Of a stretch of 64,000 nt of DNA, positions 34,005 to 41,585 are shown piece by piece; within the stretch, counting starts at the first letter, position 1, and every line of letters starts with the position of its first letter. The stretch is from positions 2,418,001 to 2,482,000 of the forward strand of contig NZ_JAKNTK010000001.1 in assembly GCF_022440805.1 (NCBI RefSeq). Direction: 5' to 3'. The notes beneath the pieces were generated by a model. That model saw only the letters and a list, made by a program, of their open reading frames with translations. It searched no databases and was not told the DNA's origin. Both the position numbers and the translations under genes were made by a program. Source of the DNA: Holdemania massiliensis (lineage in GTDB: Bacteria; Bacillota_I; Bacilli_A; Erysipelotrichales; Erysipelotrichaceae).

Positions 34005-35345
34005 TCAGTCCGGCTGGGATGTTTGAGAAGCGGCCAACCTTTGCCGGGCAAGCGCATGCACCTGCTCCTTGAACTGACGGCCGCGCTGCTCATAGTCGGT
34101 AAACTGATCCCAGCTCGCACAGACCGGCGACAACAGGACAATATCGCCCTCCCCAGCCAGCTGATATGCCTGATCAACGGCTTCCTGCATTGTTTCCACG
34201 ACGATGGCATCCGGACGCAGAGCCTTAAGCTGAGCGCGGGTTTCGCCATAGACAATCATCGTTTTAATCCGTTCCAGAACTGGCTTCAATCCTTCAAAGC
34301 CGGTTTTTTTGTCATACCCGCCGGCCAACAGGATCACCGGTTTATCAAAGGCATTTAACGCTACACAGGTCGCATCGACGTTGGTGCCTTTGGAATCGTT
34401 GTAATAGCGTGCTCCCTGAATTTCAGCCACAAACTCAATGCGGTGTTCCACCCCTTTAAACGCCTGGATGCCCGCGCGGATCTGATCGGCGCTGACGCCC
34501 ATTTTTATAGCCATCGCTGCCGCGACCATCGCATTCTGCAGATTGTGCTTGCCCGGCAGATGCAGATCGTCTAACGCAAACAGCGGCTGATCCAACAGCC
34601 AGACCTGATCTTGCTTAACGCATAAATCAGCCGGCTGCTTCAGCGAAAACGTCACGCCCCGGCAAGGCAGATCGGTACAGCGGCGGACGATTTCCGGATC
34701 ATCTAAGTTAATCAGAAACCAATCGTCATCGCGCTGATTTTTCCAGACCCGCATCTTAGCCTCATAATAGGCGTCCAACGATCCGAAATAATCCAGATGA
34801 TCCGGAGTCAAATTCATACAAACAGAAACAACCGGATGAAATTTTTCCATGGCGACCAACTGAAACGCTGCCACTTCCAAGGCGATATCCGTCTTTTGAT
34901 CTCCCTGCTCACGCACGATTTCGCTTAACGGCACGCCGATATTGCCGGCAGCCCGGGCATTGGGGCGCTTGCGCTGAAGCAATTCCGCCAGCAGCGTCGT
35001 TGTCGTCGTTTTGCCGTTGGTCCCGGTCACCGCCGCATAGGCAAACTGATCGGTAAACCACGAAGCCACTTCGATCTCATTGACTATCCGCACCTGTTTC
35101 TCAACAAAGTACTGCACAAATGGAGCCTGGTAGGGAATTCCGGGATTTTTCACAATCAGATCCCAGTTTTCCATCTTCAAAAACTCCGGATGACCGTGAT
35201 CCAGGACCTGAACCCCGGCTTCTTCCAGTTCCCGCTTGGCATCAATCTGCTTCATATCCGTCAGCGTCACCGCATGATGATGCGCGGCCAATAACAGAGC
35301 CGCCTGAGTTCCGCTGCGGGCAGCACCAATAATTAAGACTTTCAT
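34005..35345 (-). CDS. murD: UDP-N-acetylmuramoyl-L-alanine:D-glutamate ligase
   Basis: 446 aa Mur ligase that adds D-Glu to UDP-MurNAc-L-Ala. N-terminal UDP-binding domain MKVLIIGAARSGTQAALLLA, ATP-binding loop AAVTGTNGKTTTTTLLA, and LTPDHLDYFGSL central motif. C-terminal residues include RIEFVAEIQGARYYNDSKGTN (D-S-K-x-T-N typical of MurD) and VILLAGGYDKKT. Starts 1 nt after mraY. Last gene of the right-to-left dcw run. Confidence 0.95.
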   Translation of the reverse strand: MKVLIIGAARSGTQAALLLAAHHHAVTLTDMKQIDAKRELEEAGVQVLDHGHPEFLKMENWDLIVKNPGIPYQAPFVQYFVEKQVRIVNEIEVASWFTDQFAYAAVTGTNGKTTTTTLLAELLQRKRPNARAAGNIGVPLSEIVREQGDQKTDIALEVAAFQLVAMEKFHPVVSVCMNLTPDHLDYFGSLDAYYEAKMRVWKNQRDDDWFLINLDDPEIVRRCTDLPCRGVTFSLKQPADLCVKQDQVWLLDQPLFALDDLHLPGKHNLQNAMVAAAMAIKMGVSADQIRAGIQAFKGVEHRIEFVAEIQGARYYNDSKGTNVDATCVALNAFDKPVILLAGGYDKKTGFEGLKPVLERIKTMIVYGETRAQLKALRPDAIVVETMQEAVDQAYQLAGEGDIVLLSPVCASWDQFTDYEQRGRQFKEQVHALARQRLAASQTSQPD

Positions 35346-35346
35346 C

Positions 35347-36309
35347 CTACATCACTCCTATCAGAAAGCCGGCCACTGTACAGACCAGCTGCAAAATCCA
35401 GAACATCAGGACAACCTGCGTTTCCCGCATGCCGCCTAAAACAAAGCTGTAATGAATCGGGGTATAGCGGAAGACCCGCTTCCCGCGCAGCTTTACGGAA
35501 GAAATCTGAATGATGACGCACAGCGTTTCCCATACGAACACCCCGCCGATCACCACGACGGCAATTTCCTGCTTTAAAATCATGCCAACCGCGGCCAGTG
35601 CTCCGCCCAAAGCCAGCGAACCGGTGTCGCCCATAAAGATTTTGGCTGGATGCGAATTGTATTTCAGAAACCCCAAAAGCGCCCCCATCACCGCCATGAT
35701 AAACGTTGCGATCGCCAGTTTTTCCTGCTGCAGCGCAAACATCACAAACGGCGCAAAAGCCAGAAAGCTGCACCCAGCTGCCAAGCCATCCATGCCGTCC
35801 GTCAGATTGACGGCGTTGGAAGCTCCGGTAAACATAAAGAAGACCAGCAGCATATACAGTGCGCCTAAAGGAATCACCCACCGGACAAACGGAAGGATGA
35901 CATCGGTCGAAGCATTCTGACGGTACATAAAGAAGAACAGCACCGCCAGAAGCAGCTGCAGAAAGAACTTGTACTGCGGCTTAAGCCCTTCGTTGTTCTG
36001 GCGAATCACGATGATATAATCATCCAGAAATCCGATCAGTCCATAGCCGACATACGCCAGCATCACGATCATCGCCTGCAGATCACGGATTGCTGAAGGC
36101 TGCAGGATAAGCGTGACCAATAACGGCGTCAGCACAAACACGATGCCGCCCATCGTCGGCGTCTTCTGCTTCTGCTTGTATTCTTCCAAGGAATACTCGC
36201 TGACTGTCTGGTTGTAGTTGATTTTATGTAGATAGGAGATCAGCATCGGCATCGTCACTAAGACGATGATGAGGCTGATTCCAAAGGCACTGACTAATGT
36301 TAGAAACAT
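35347..36309 (-). CDS. mraY: Phospho-N-acetylmuramoyl-pentapeptide transferase
   Basis: 320 aa from ATG 36309, with GGGGAGG 8 nt upstream and a 10-nt overlap with murE; a longer ATG start lies inside murE without such a site. Ten membrane helices. MraY motifs: KQKTPTMGGIVFVLTPLLV, GFLDDYIIVIR (catalytic Asp pair), NAVNLTDGMDGLAAG and FMGDTGSLALGGAL. The HxHHxxE-type end appears as FRYTPIHYSFVLGGMRETQV, with I-H-Y in place of the usual H-H. Makes lipid I at the membrane. Confidence 0.93.
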   Translation of the reverse strand: MFLTLVSAFGISLIIVLVTMPMLISYLHKINYNQTVSEYSLEEYKQKQKTPTMGGIVFVLTPLLVTLILQPSAIRDLQAMIVMLAYVGYGLIGFLDDYIIVIRQNNEGLKPQYKFFLQLLLAVLFFFMYRQNASTDVILPFVRWVIPLGALYMLLVFFMFTGASNAVNLTDGMDGLAAGCSFLAFAPFVMFALQQEKLAIATFIMAVMGALLGFLKYNSHPAKIFMGDTGSLALGGALAAVGMILKQEIAVVVIGGVFVWETLCVIIQISSVKLRGKRVFRYTPIHYSFVLGGMRETQVVLMFWILQLVCTVAGFLIGVM

Positions 36310-37766
36310 GTTTCTTTCCTCCCCGCCTGCCCCAGCCATCGTTCAATCCATTCCCGATCGCTGAGACAAGTCATTGTCGTGTCCTGGATCAGGGAAGTTT
36401 CCCCGCCTTTTCCAGCGACTATTATTATATCATCAGTTTGCGCGCCGTCGAGTACAAATTTTATCGCTTCTCCCCGCTCGCGGATGATTTTCTGCCGGCC
36501 GTCGCAGCCCTCGGCAATCTGCGCTAAAATTCGATTCGGATCTTCAGAGCGCGGATTATCGTCGCACAGCACGACATGATCGCAATACGTACAGGCAAGA
36601 CTGCCCATTTGCGGCCGTTTGTCCGCTTCCCGATCCCCGCCGCAGCCAAACACGACCCACAGCTGCCGTCCGCGTTTGTCTGCCATCGTTCGCCAATGCT
36701 TCAGCATCGCTTCCATCGCGCTGGCAGTATGGGCATAATCCACAACGGCCAGCACCGGATGCTCCGTCACAATTTCCATCCGGCCGGCCGGCAGCCGGGC
36801 ATGACGGGCAAAGTCCAGCATTTTTTCCCAAGCCAGATCCAAGGCAAATCCACAGGCCAGGGCAGCCGTCAGATTATAGCGGTTAAACGCTCCGGCCAGC
36901 GGCGTTTCAATGCGGTGATCGTTCAGCTCAAAGGTCAGTGAATTCCAGGTTTCCGCGATCGGTTTGATTCTGAAATTGACGCTTTCCTGTCCATAGGTAA
37001 ACACCGGTCTGCCGATCTTCGCCAGCCAACGTCGAGTAATCGGATCATCCTGGTTGAGAATGGCCGTGCCTTTTTCCTTTAATTTTTCGAACAACAGAAA
37101 TTTCGCCTGTTGATAGGCTTTCAGCGTTTTGTGATAGTCCAGATGATCTTGTTTCAAATTCGTCAGAACCGCCAGATCAAAAAACAGACCATCTACCCGA
37201 TGCATTGCCAAGGCCTGCGAACTGACCTCCATGATCACGACCTCAACCCCACGCTGACAAGCCTCATCCAATAACCGCACCAACGTCAAAGGATCCGGAG
37301 TTGTATTGGGACTGGCGCGGTTTTCGCCTTCGATCAAAATCCGGCCGGTGCCGATCAGACAGCACCGCCGTCCATTTTCGCAAAACAGATCGTAAAGCAG
37401 CTGGGTGACAGTGCTCTTGCCATTGGTTCCGGTCACGCCGATCATCGTCAGCTTCAATGCTGGATAATCATAATACGCCTGAAGCAAAAGCGGATAAACA
37501 GAACGCGGATCCGGATGCACGAAGGTTCGCTCTCCCGGCTGATCGCTCAGAACATACCCGCCGCGTTGGCGCACTAGCTCTGCCCATTGCCGGCCGTCTG
37601 TTCGTGTTCCCTGAAGCGCGACAAACAGACCATTTTCACCAATTTCCTGCGCCCGGTCGCTGATGCCGCTCAATTCCACCGTTTCCTGACATTCGATACC
37701 AATAACCCGCAACAGCTCATTCAGCCGCCGTCTTCGGGCAGTACAGCCAGACTGTTCCTTGTTCAT
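36300..37766 (-). CDS. murE: UDP-N-acetylmuramyl-tripeptide synthetase
   Basis: 488 aa from ATG 37766 (GGGGGTG 9 nt upstream), overlapping the PBP gene by 50 nt. MurE motifs: MIGVTGTNGKSTVTQLLYDL (ATP loop), LTNLKQDHLDYHKTLKAY, VDYAHTASAMEAML, and VLCDDNPRSEDPNRIL. The D-N-P-R motif is the one linked to meso-diaminopimelate binding (the Arg contacts the DAP carboxylate), whereas L-Lys enzymes carry other residues. This predicts DAP in the stem peptide, on motif evidence only. Confidence 0.94.
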   Translation of the reverse strand: MNKEQSGCTARRRRLNELLRVIGIECQETVELSGISDRAQEIGENGLFVALQGTRTDGRQWAELVRQRGGYVLSDQPGERTFVHPDPRSVYPLLLQAYYDYPALKLTMIGVTGTNGKSTVTQLLYDLFCENGRRCCLIGTGRILIEGENRASPNTTPDPLTLVRLLDEACQRGVEVVIMEVSSQALAMHRVDGLFFDLAVLTNLKQDHLDYHKTLKAYQQAKFLLFEKLKEKGTAILNQDDPITRRWLAKIGRPVFTYGQESVNFRIKPIAETWNSLTFELNDHRIETPLAGAFNRYNLTAALACGFALDLAWEKMLDFARHARLPAGRMEIVTEHPVLAVVDYAHTASAMEAMLKHWRTMADKRGRQLWVVFGCGGDREADKRPQMGSLACTYCDHVVLCDDNPRSEDPNRILAQIAEGCDGRQKIIRERGEAIKFVLDGAQTDDIIIVAGKGGETSLIQDTTMTCLSDREWIERWLGQAGRKETCF

Positions 37767-39633
37767 CAATTTTCACCCCCGGGCTTGGCAGCTGATCCAC
37801 AACGACATCGCCTTCGCCGATCTTCACCAGCTTCAGATTCTCATTTTTCACTTTTTTGTATTCTTGACCGATATAATCCCCAACCTCGATTGTGACCGGA
37901 TCAGTCCACAGCTTGATTTTCGCCATCTGATCATCCGTTCGCTTCACCTCATAAAGTGTCAGAACATCTTCCAAGACATTGCGGACAATCGGCGAAACAA
38001 CCGTCCCGCCATACTGAATGTTGGACTTGGGCGCATCCAGCGCAATATAGACGACAATCTGCGGATCATCAATCGGCGCTGCGGCAATCGTGGACAGAAT
38101 ATACTCCCCGCTCAGATAAGCTCCGTCCTTGGCTTTCTGGGCAGTGCCGGTCTTGCCGCCGATCTTATAGCCGTCGATATAGGCACCTTTGGCTCCGCCC
38201 AGCGCCACGACACTTTCCAAGGCATAGCGCATCTTAAAGCTGGTATCCTCGCTGATGACCTGCCGCACGGCATTCGGCTTAACCTCAACGATCGGATCTT
38301 TGGTTGTCGGATGCAGAATGGCCTTGGTGATATAAGGCTGATACAAGGTTCCGCCGTTGACAATCGCGCAGAAGGCTGTGACCAGCTGAATTGCCGTTAC
38401 GGAAATGCCCTGACCAAACCCCGTTGTCGATTGTTCCAATAAACCCCAATCGTCAGTATTAAACAGAATGCCCTTGGCTTCACCCGGCAGATCAACGCCG
38501 GTTTTCTGACCAAATCCGAACTTATCCAGATATTCGCTCAGATTGTCCCCGCCCAGCATCTGCGCGATATGCACAAAACAGGGATTGGACGAGTTCTGGA
38601 GACACTGCATATAGGTCTGCTGCCCATGACCGCCGGCTTTCCATGACTTTAGCCGTGCCCCTTCCACGATTTCATAGCCGCGGTCATAATACCCATCGTG
38701 TTCCATATCGAACAAACCTTCTTCCAGTCCGGCAGAGAACGTTACCGTCTTAAATGTCGAACCCGGTTCATAGCTCATCCAAACCGGCAGATTGCGGTTA
38801 TAGACCGATTCATCATAATCCTGATAATGATTAGGATCAAAGTCCGGCTTGGACACCATCGCCAGGATTTCTCCGGTGTTGGGATTCATCGCCATTCCCC
38901 AGGCAGAATCTGGATTATAGCGCTCCATCGCATTGTTCAGTTCCCGCTCCAAAATGCTTTGAATCCGCGTATCAATTGTCAGCATGACGTCCATTCCCTG
39001 ACCCGGTGCTTCATAACGTTCCGAATAGATCTTGACCGGATGACCCTTGGCATCAAACGGAATTTTCATACTTCCCTTGTTCGCTTTCAGAATTTCCTCA
39101 TACTGCAGCTCCAGTCCGGCTAAGCCTTGATTATCAACACCGGTAAAGCCCAAGACCTGAGCCAGATAGGCACCGTTGGGATAATAGCGCAGGGAATCCT
39201 GAACTAAATACACTCCGGTTAAATCTAAATGATCAATCGCCTTGGCCTGTTCGTTGGAAATCAAGCGTCCGTAAGGCACAATTCGCTGTGTTGAAACCTT
39301 GCGCGTAATCTGCGTGTAGATTTTGTCTTTTTCTGTTTGAAGAATCTCTGCCAGCAGCTGTGCCGTACTTTCAGGATCTTCGATCTGGGCCGGTACAACC
39401 ATCACAGAAGTCGAGGGAATATCACTCGCCAGGACTTCACCGTTGACATCCAGCAGATTGCCGCGCAGTCCGGAAACTGGAAAATCCCGTTCCCATAGAT
39501 CCTGCGCTTTGGAAAATAAGCTCTGGCGATCCAAGATTTGAATCCAGGCCAGCTTTCCGATAATCAAAGCAAAAATGACCGTACCGCCGATCACGATTTT
39601 ATTGATGCGTTTTTTGATCCGCGTACTCAGCAT
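37717..39633 (-). CDS. SpoVD/FtsI-like class B penicillin-binding protein with PASTA domain
   Basis: 638 aa. N-terminal membrane anchor (IVIGGTVIFALIIGKLAWIQ), PBP dimerisation domain (LRGNLLDVNGEVLASDIPST), and a transpeptidase domain with SYEPGSTFK (S-x-x-K), SSN (QNSSNPCFV) and KTGTAQ. One C-terminal PASTA repeat (VGDYIGQEYKKVKNENLKLV ... WLYCPKTA) completes it. This is the layout of Bacillus SpoVD and of some FtsI proteins; the single-PASTA form and position before murE favour the SpoVD/PBP2-like group. Preceded by a terminator hairpin and a 13-codon ORF that suggest attenuation. Confidence 0.88.
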   Translation of the reverse strand: MLSTRIKKRINKIVIGGTVIFALIIGKLAWIQILDRQSLFSKAQDLWERDFPVSGLRGNLLDVNGEVLASDIPSTSVMVVPAQIEDPESTAQLLAEILQTEKDKIYTQITRKVSTQRIVPYGRLISNEQAKAIDHLDLTGVYLVQDSLRYYPNGAYLAQVLGFTGVDNQGLAGLELQYEEILKANKGSMKIPFDAKGHPVKIYSERYEAPGQGMDVMLTIDTRIQSILERELNNAMERYNPDSAWGMAMNPNTGEILAMVSKPDFDPNHYQDYDESVYNRNLPVWMSYEPGSTFKTVTFSAGLEEGLFDMEHDGYYDRGYEIVEGARLKSWKAGGHGQQTYMQCLQNSSNPCFVHIAQMLGGDNLSEYLDKFGFGQKTGVDLPGEAKGILFNTDDWGLLEQSTTGFGQGISVTAIQLVTAFCAIVNGGTLYQPYITKAILHPTTKDPIVEVKPNAVRQVISEDTSFKMRYALESVVALGGAKGAYIDGYKIGGKTGTAQKAKDGAYLSGEYILSTIAAAPIDDPQIVVYIALDAPKSNIQYGGTVVSPIVRNVLEDVLTLYEVKRTDDQMAKIKLWTDPVTIEVGDYIGQEYKKVKNENLKLVKIGEGDVVVDQLPSPGVKIDEQGTVWLYCPKTAAE

Positions 39634-39658
39634 TCGATCACCTCTGCTTCATCCTATG

Positions 39659-39710
39659 AAAAAAGACCCGCAAACATGCGAATCTTTCTTTTGTCTTTTG
39701 TTTGCGGATC
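39659..39710 (-). terminator. Terminator hairpin just upstream of the spoVD-like gene
   Basis: Minus strand GATCCGCAAAC (39710-39700) pairs with GTTTGCGGGTC (39675-39665), followed by TTTTTT. The U-tract ends only about 14 nt before the ribosome binding site of the PBP gene. No promoter fits after it, so either transcription must read through or the hairpin attenuates. Confidence 0.65.
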
Positions 39711-39730
39711 TTCAAGATGACGTTTTGCTT

Positions 39731-39772
39731 TTAGGATTCGCACCAATCAGCCTTCCCCTTGTTCTGACGCAT
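39731..39772 (-). CDS. Putative 13-codon leader peptide upstream of the spoVD-like gene
   Basis: ATG at 39772 preceded by AAAGGA at a good distance, reading MRQNKGKADWCES then TAA, 20 nt before the terminator hairpin. A TTGACG hexamer with a poor -10 lies further upstream (near 39810-39825). Too short for firm calling; it could be a leader peptide controlling the hairpin, or chance. Confidence 0.35.
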   Translation of the reverse strand: MRQNKGKADWCES

Positions 39773-39972
39773 CTTCTTTCCTTTAAACCCGTTTTTGCGG
39801 ATACAATACACAGGAGAATCCGTCAATTCCGGTATGTTTATTCTGTTCAAAAAATGAAGTATAAAAGCAAACTCCAATTCAGCGTTCTTCTTCTAATGAT
39901 GATGAACTTTTTCATTAATTTACATCATGGGATCAGAAAATCTTTGCAGTAACCTTACTTTTTTTAATTTTT

Positions 39973-40002
39973 GGCGGGGCTTTTTCCAATTTTCCGCAAT
40001 AT
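39973..40002 (+). repeat. 30-bp GGCGGGG element, copy 1
   Basis: Begins GGCGGGGCTTTTTCC and ends TTTTCCGCAATAT. Nearly identical copies at 40494-40523 and 48894-48923. The outer GCGG and CCGC could pair. Function unknown; always upstream of a small or medium ORF in the same orientation. Confidence 0.75.
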
Positions 40003-40112
40003 TAAACCTGTAGGGTCTTTTGTTTACAGCGGCTGCCCGTCCGGATGGATCATTGTTTGATTCATTGTTTTTCAAGCTCGATTTTCTGAGCTTAGGAAAG
40101 GAGGGGCTTTTT

Positions 40113-40295
40113 ATGAAGCAATTCATAAAACTTTTGAGCTCTATTTCTCTTTCTGAATTCATCTTGATCGTCCAAACAACGATCCTGTTTCTTGAATACA
40201 GACTGAAAATTATAGATCGAAAAAGAAAAAACGCCGTCCAGTCTCGCAAAGATTCTCGGCGTTTATCTGTCCACCACTTCCCTCGTAAGAGGTAG
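40113..40295 (+). CDS. Type I toxin-like small hydrophobic protein A
   Basis: 60 aa. A hydrophobic segment (ISLSEFILIVQTTILFL, about residues 11-27) is followed by a strongly basic tail (RLKIIDRKRKN ... HHFPRKR). The ribosome binding site GGAAAGGAGGGG is unusually strong, and a 6-bp hairpin AAGCTC/GAGCTT sits just upstream of it. The 3' end overlaps an antisense RNA gene on the minus strand. This is the arrangement of Bacillus type I toxins such as TxpA, BsrG and YonT. The sequence itself is not one I recognise from those families. Membrane-acting toxin is inference. Confidence 0.7.
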   Translation: MKQFIKLLSSISLSEFILIVQTTILFLEYRLKIIDRKRKNAVQSRKDSRRLSVHHFPRKR

Positions 40296-40330
40296 TGAAT
40301 GATGGGTATCGCTGTTGCAAGCGATCCTAC
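40222..40330 (-). ncRNA. Predicted antisense RNA antitoxin A
   Basis: Minus-strand promoter TTGAAA (40364-40359), 16 nt, TATAAT (40342-40337); start near 40330. The RNA would carry hairpins ATCGCT/AGCGAT and CACTACCTC/GAGGGAAGTG. It ends at the intrinsic terminator AAACGCCG ... CGGCGTTTTTT (40264-40225). It is complementary to the last third of the small ORF and its 3' UTR, as for RatA and SR4. Confidence 0.7.
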
Positions 40331-40493
40331 GCTTTTATTATAGAACATTTCTGAGTTATTTCAAGGCTGTTTATCTATTTTCTAAGAATTAAAATATAAA
40401 ACACTATGTTGGAATAAACTAATTATCATTTTTCATTGATTTACATACTGGGATCATAAAATCTTTGTAGTAACCTTACTTTTTTCAATTTTT

Positions 40494-40523
40494 GGCGGGG
40501 CTTTTTCAAATTTTCCGCAATAT
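40494..40523 (+). repeat. 30-bp GGCGGGG element, copy 2
   Basis: Same element as at 39973 with CTTTTTCAAATT in the middle. Lies 142 bp before the start codon of the second toxin-like ORF. Confidence 0.75.
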
Positions 40524-40635
40524 TAGAAATGTAGGATTTCTTGTTAACAGCGGCTGCCCGTCCGGATGGATCGTTTTTAGATTCATTATTTTTTTAAAGC
40601 TTGTTTTTCTGAGCTTAGGAAAGGAGGGGCTTTTT

Positions 40636-40815
40636 ATGAAGCAATTCATAAAACTTTTGAGCTCTATTTCTCTTTCTGAATTCATACTGATCGTCCAAAC
40701 AACGATCTTGTTTCTTGAATACAGACTGAAAATTATAGATCGAAAAAGAAAAAACGCCGCACTCTCTCACAAAGACCGGCGTTTATCTGTCCACCACTTC
40801 CCTCGTAAGAGGTAG
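40636..40815 (+). CDS. Type I toxin-like small hydrophobic protein B
   Basis: 59 aa, identical to protein A over the first 41 residues (MKQFIKLLSSISLSEFILIV and onward). The C-terminal part differs (ALSHKDRRLSVHH) with one codon lost. Same strong ribosome binding site and upstream hairpin. Conserved reading frame and conserved start region in the two copies support a real protein. Confidence 0.7.
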   Translation: MKQFIKLLSSISLSEFILIVQTTILFLEYRLKIIDRKRKNAALSHKDRRLSVHHFPRKR

Positions 40816-40850
40816 TGAATGACGGGTATCGCTGTTGCAAGCGATCCTAC
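40744..40850 (-). ncRNA. Predicted antisense RNA antitoxin B
   Basis: Promoter TTGAAA (40884-40879), 16 nt, TATAAT (40862-40857); terminator AAACGCCG ... CGGCGTTTTTT (40784-40745). The loop of the terminator stem differs from copy A in the same region where the two ORFs differ, so each antisense RNA matches its own ORF best. Confidence 0.7.
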
Positions 40851-40994
40851 CTTTACATTATAGAACATTCCTGAGTTATTTCAAGTTCTTTTGTTTACTT
40901 TCACCGGGGATAGAGGAAAAAGAAAACTGTATCAACTTAAAACTGCCGATTGATCTGTAGTCTCTCTGAATTCAGAATAATCTTACGGTCTTCC

Positions 40995-41288
40995 CTAGCT
41001 TCTTTGCTTCATAATCGATGGATAAACCGAGGTTAGATTATGGGTGTTAATGGTATCCGTAAACCGATATTTCTTTAATTGTCTGCGTAGCTCGTTTATG
41101 ATCTCATCCTGATTTTGAATGATCTTTTCCTGTTCCTCGATCATTGTATCCCGGTTTGTAATTTGGTCATTGAGTATATCATGAATTTCTTCGATTTCCT
41201 GTTTAATATCCTCAACGGTAATTCCCTTATCCAAATCCTTTGTTTTCAGATTATAAAGCTGAACTTTCACCTCTTTTGTTCTGAGCAT
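40995..41288 (-). CDS. Small coiled-coil protein of unknown function
   Basis: 97 aa. Residues about 25-75 form a continuous predicted coiled coil (IKQEIEEIHDILNDQI, MIEEQEKIIQNQDEIINELR) after a charged start (MLRTKEVKVQLYNLK). No signal peptide, no known domain. The ribosome binding site is weak (AAGAAG), but the heptad pattern is unlikely by chance. It lies between the toxin-antitoxin repeats and the upstream PBP gene, in DNA that interrupts the dcw cluster. Confidence 0.45.
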   Translation of the reverse strand: MLRTKEVKVQLYNLKTKDLDKGITVEDIKQEIEEIHDILNDQITNRDTMIEEQEKIIQNQDEIINELRRQLKKYRFTDTINTHNLTSVYPSIMKQRS

Positions 41289-41496
41289 TACTTCTTGATT
41301 TTCTAGGAATAAAATAAATCCCTCATCAAAATAATCAGCCTACACAAAGTACAGTTCCGATGATAAACGATTTACATTTTGCGTTAAAGCATTGGTGTTT
41401 TTCATGTTTTCAGTGTAGCACACGAAAGCAAAGTGTGCTACGGAAACGACTTTTGAAAAACAAGAACAGGTATAGAAGTCTTTGTTATGTGGATTT
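41289..41496. other. Gene-free stretch with a 9-bp inverted repeat
   Basis: A perfect inverted repeat GTAGCACAC ... GTGTGCTAC (41415-41441) with a 9-nt loop and no U-tract. Otherwise nothing recognisable on either strand. Confidence 0.4.
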
Positions 41497-41527
41497 AAAA
41501 AAGGTCATCCGCGTTTTGCCGATGACC
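41497..41527 (-). terminator. Terminator after the FtsI-like PBP gene
   Basis: Minus strand GGTCATC-GGCAAAACGCG-GATGACC followed by TTTTTT, about 60 nt past the stop codon. It ends the mraZ-rsmH-ftsL-pbp transcript, so the mur genes further left need another promoter. Confidence 0.8.
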
Positions 41528-41585
41528 TATCTGAATTTTCAATTTTTTCGTTGAATCCCTCAGGAACTATCCAGGCAGCTTTTCC

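Larger units (their letters stand above)
39911..40368 (+). repeat. Tandem repeat unit A (type I toxin-antitoxin module)
   Basis: About 458 bp, repeated with period 521 at 40432-40888 and highly similar throughout: TTACATCAT/TACTGGGATC start, the 30-bp GGCGGGG element, small ORF, antisense terminator and antisense promoter. The whole module was duplicated, not only the ORF. Confidence 0.85.
40432..40888 (+). repeat. Tandem repeat unit B (type I toxin-antitoxin module)
   Basis: Second copy of the module at 39911-40368. Differences include one lost codon near the end of the ORF and a C-to-T change that keeps a hairpin upstream of the ribosome binding site paired (G-C to G-U). Confidence 0.85.

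Noticed and set aside
35342..35881. Second minus-strand frame overlapping mraY
   Set aside because: Glycine/arginine-rich translation of an alternative frame of a conserved membrane protein gene.
37759..38442. 227-codon plus-strand frame opposite the SpoVD-like PBP
   Set aside because: Antisense to a gene with complete PBP motifs; composition is that of a complement frame.
39973..40002. CodY-type box in the 30-bp element (AATTTTCCGCAATAT)
   Set aside because: Matches only about 11 of 15 consensus positions and fits less well in copy 3; the conserved GGCGGGG part is not explained by CodY.
41415..41441. 9-bp inverted repeat as a terminator
   Set aside because: No U-tract on either strand and no gene end nearby on the right side; kept only as a note.
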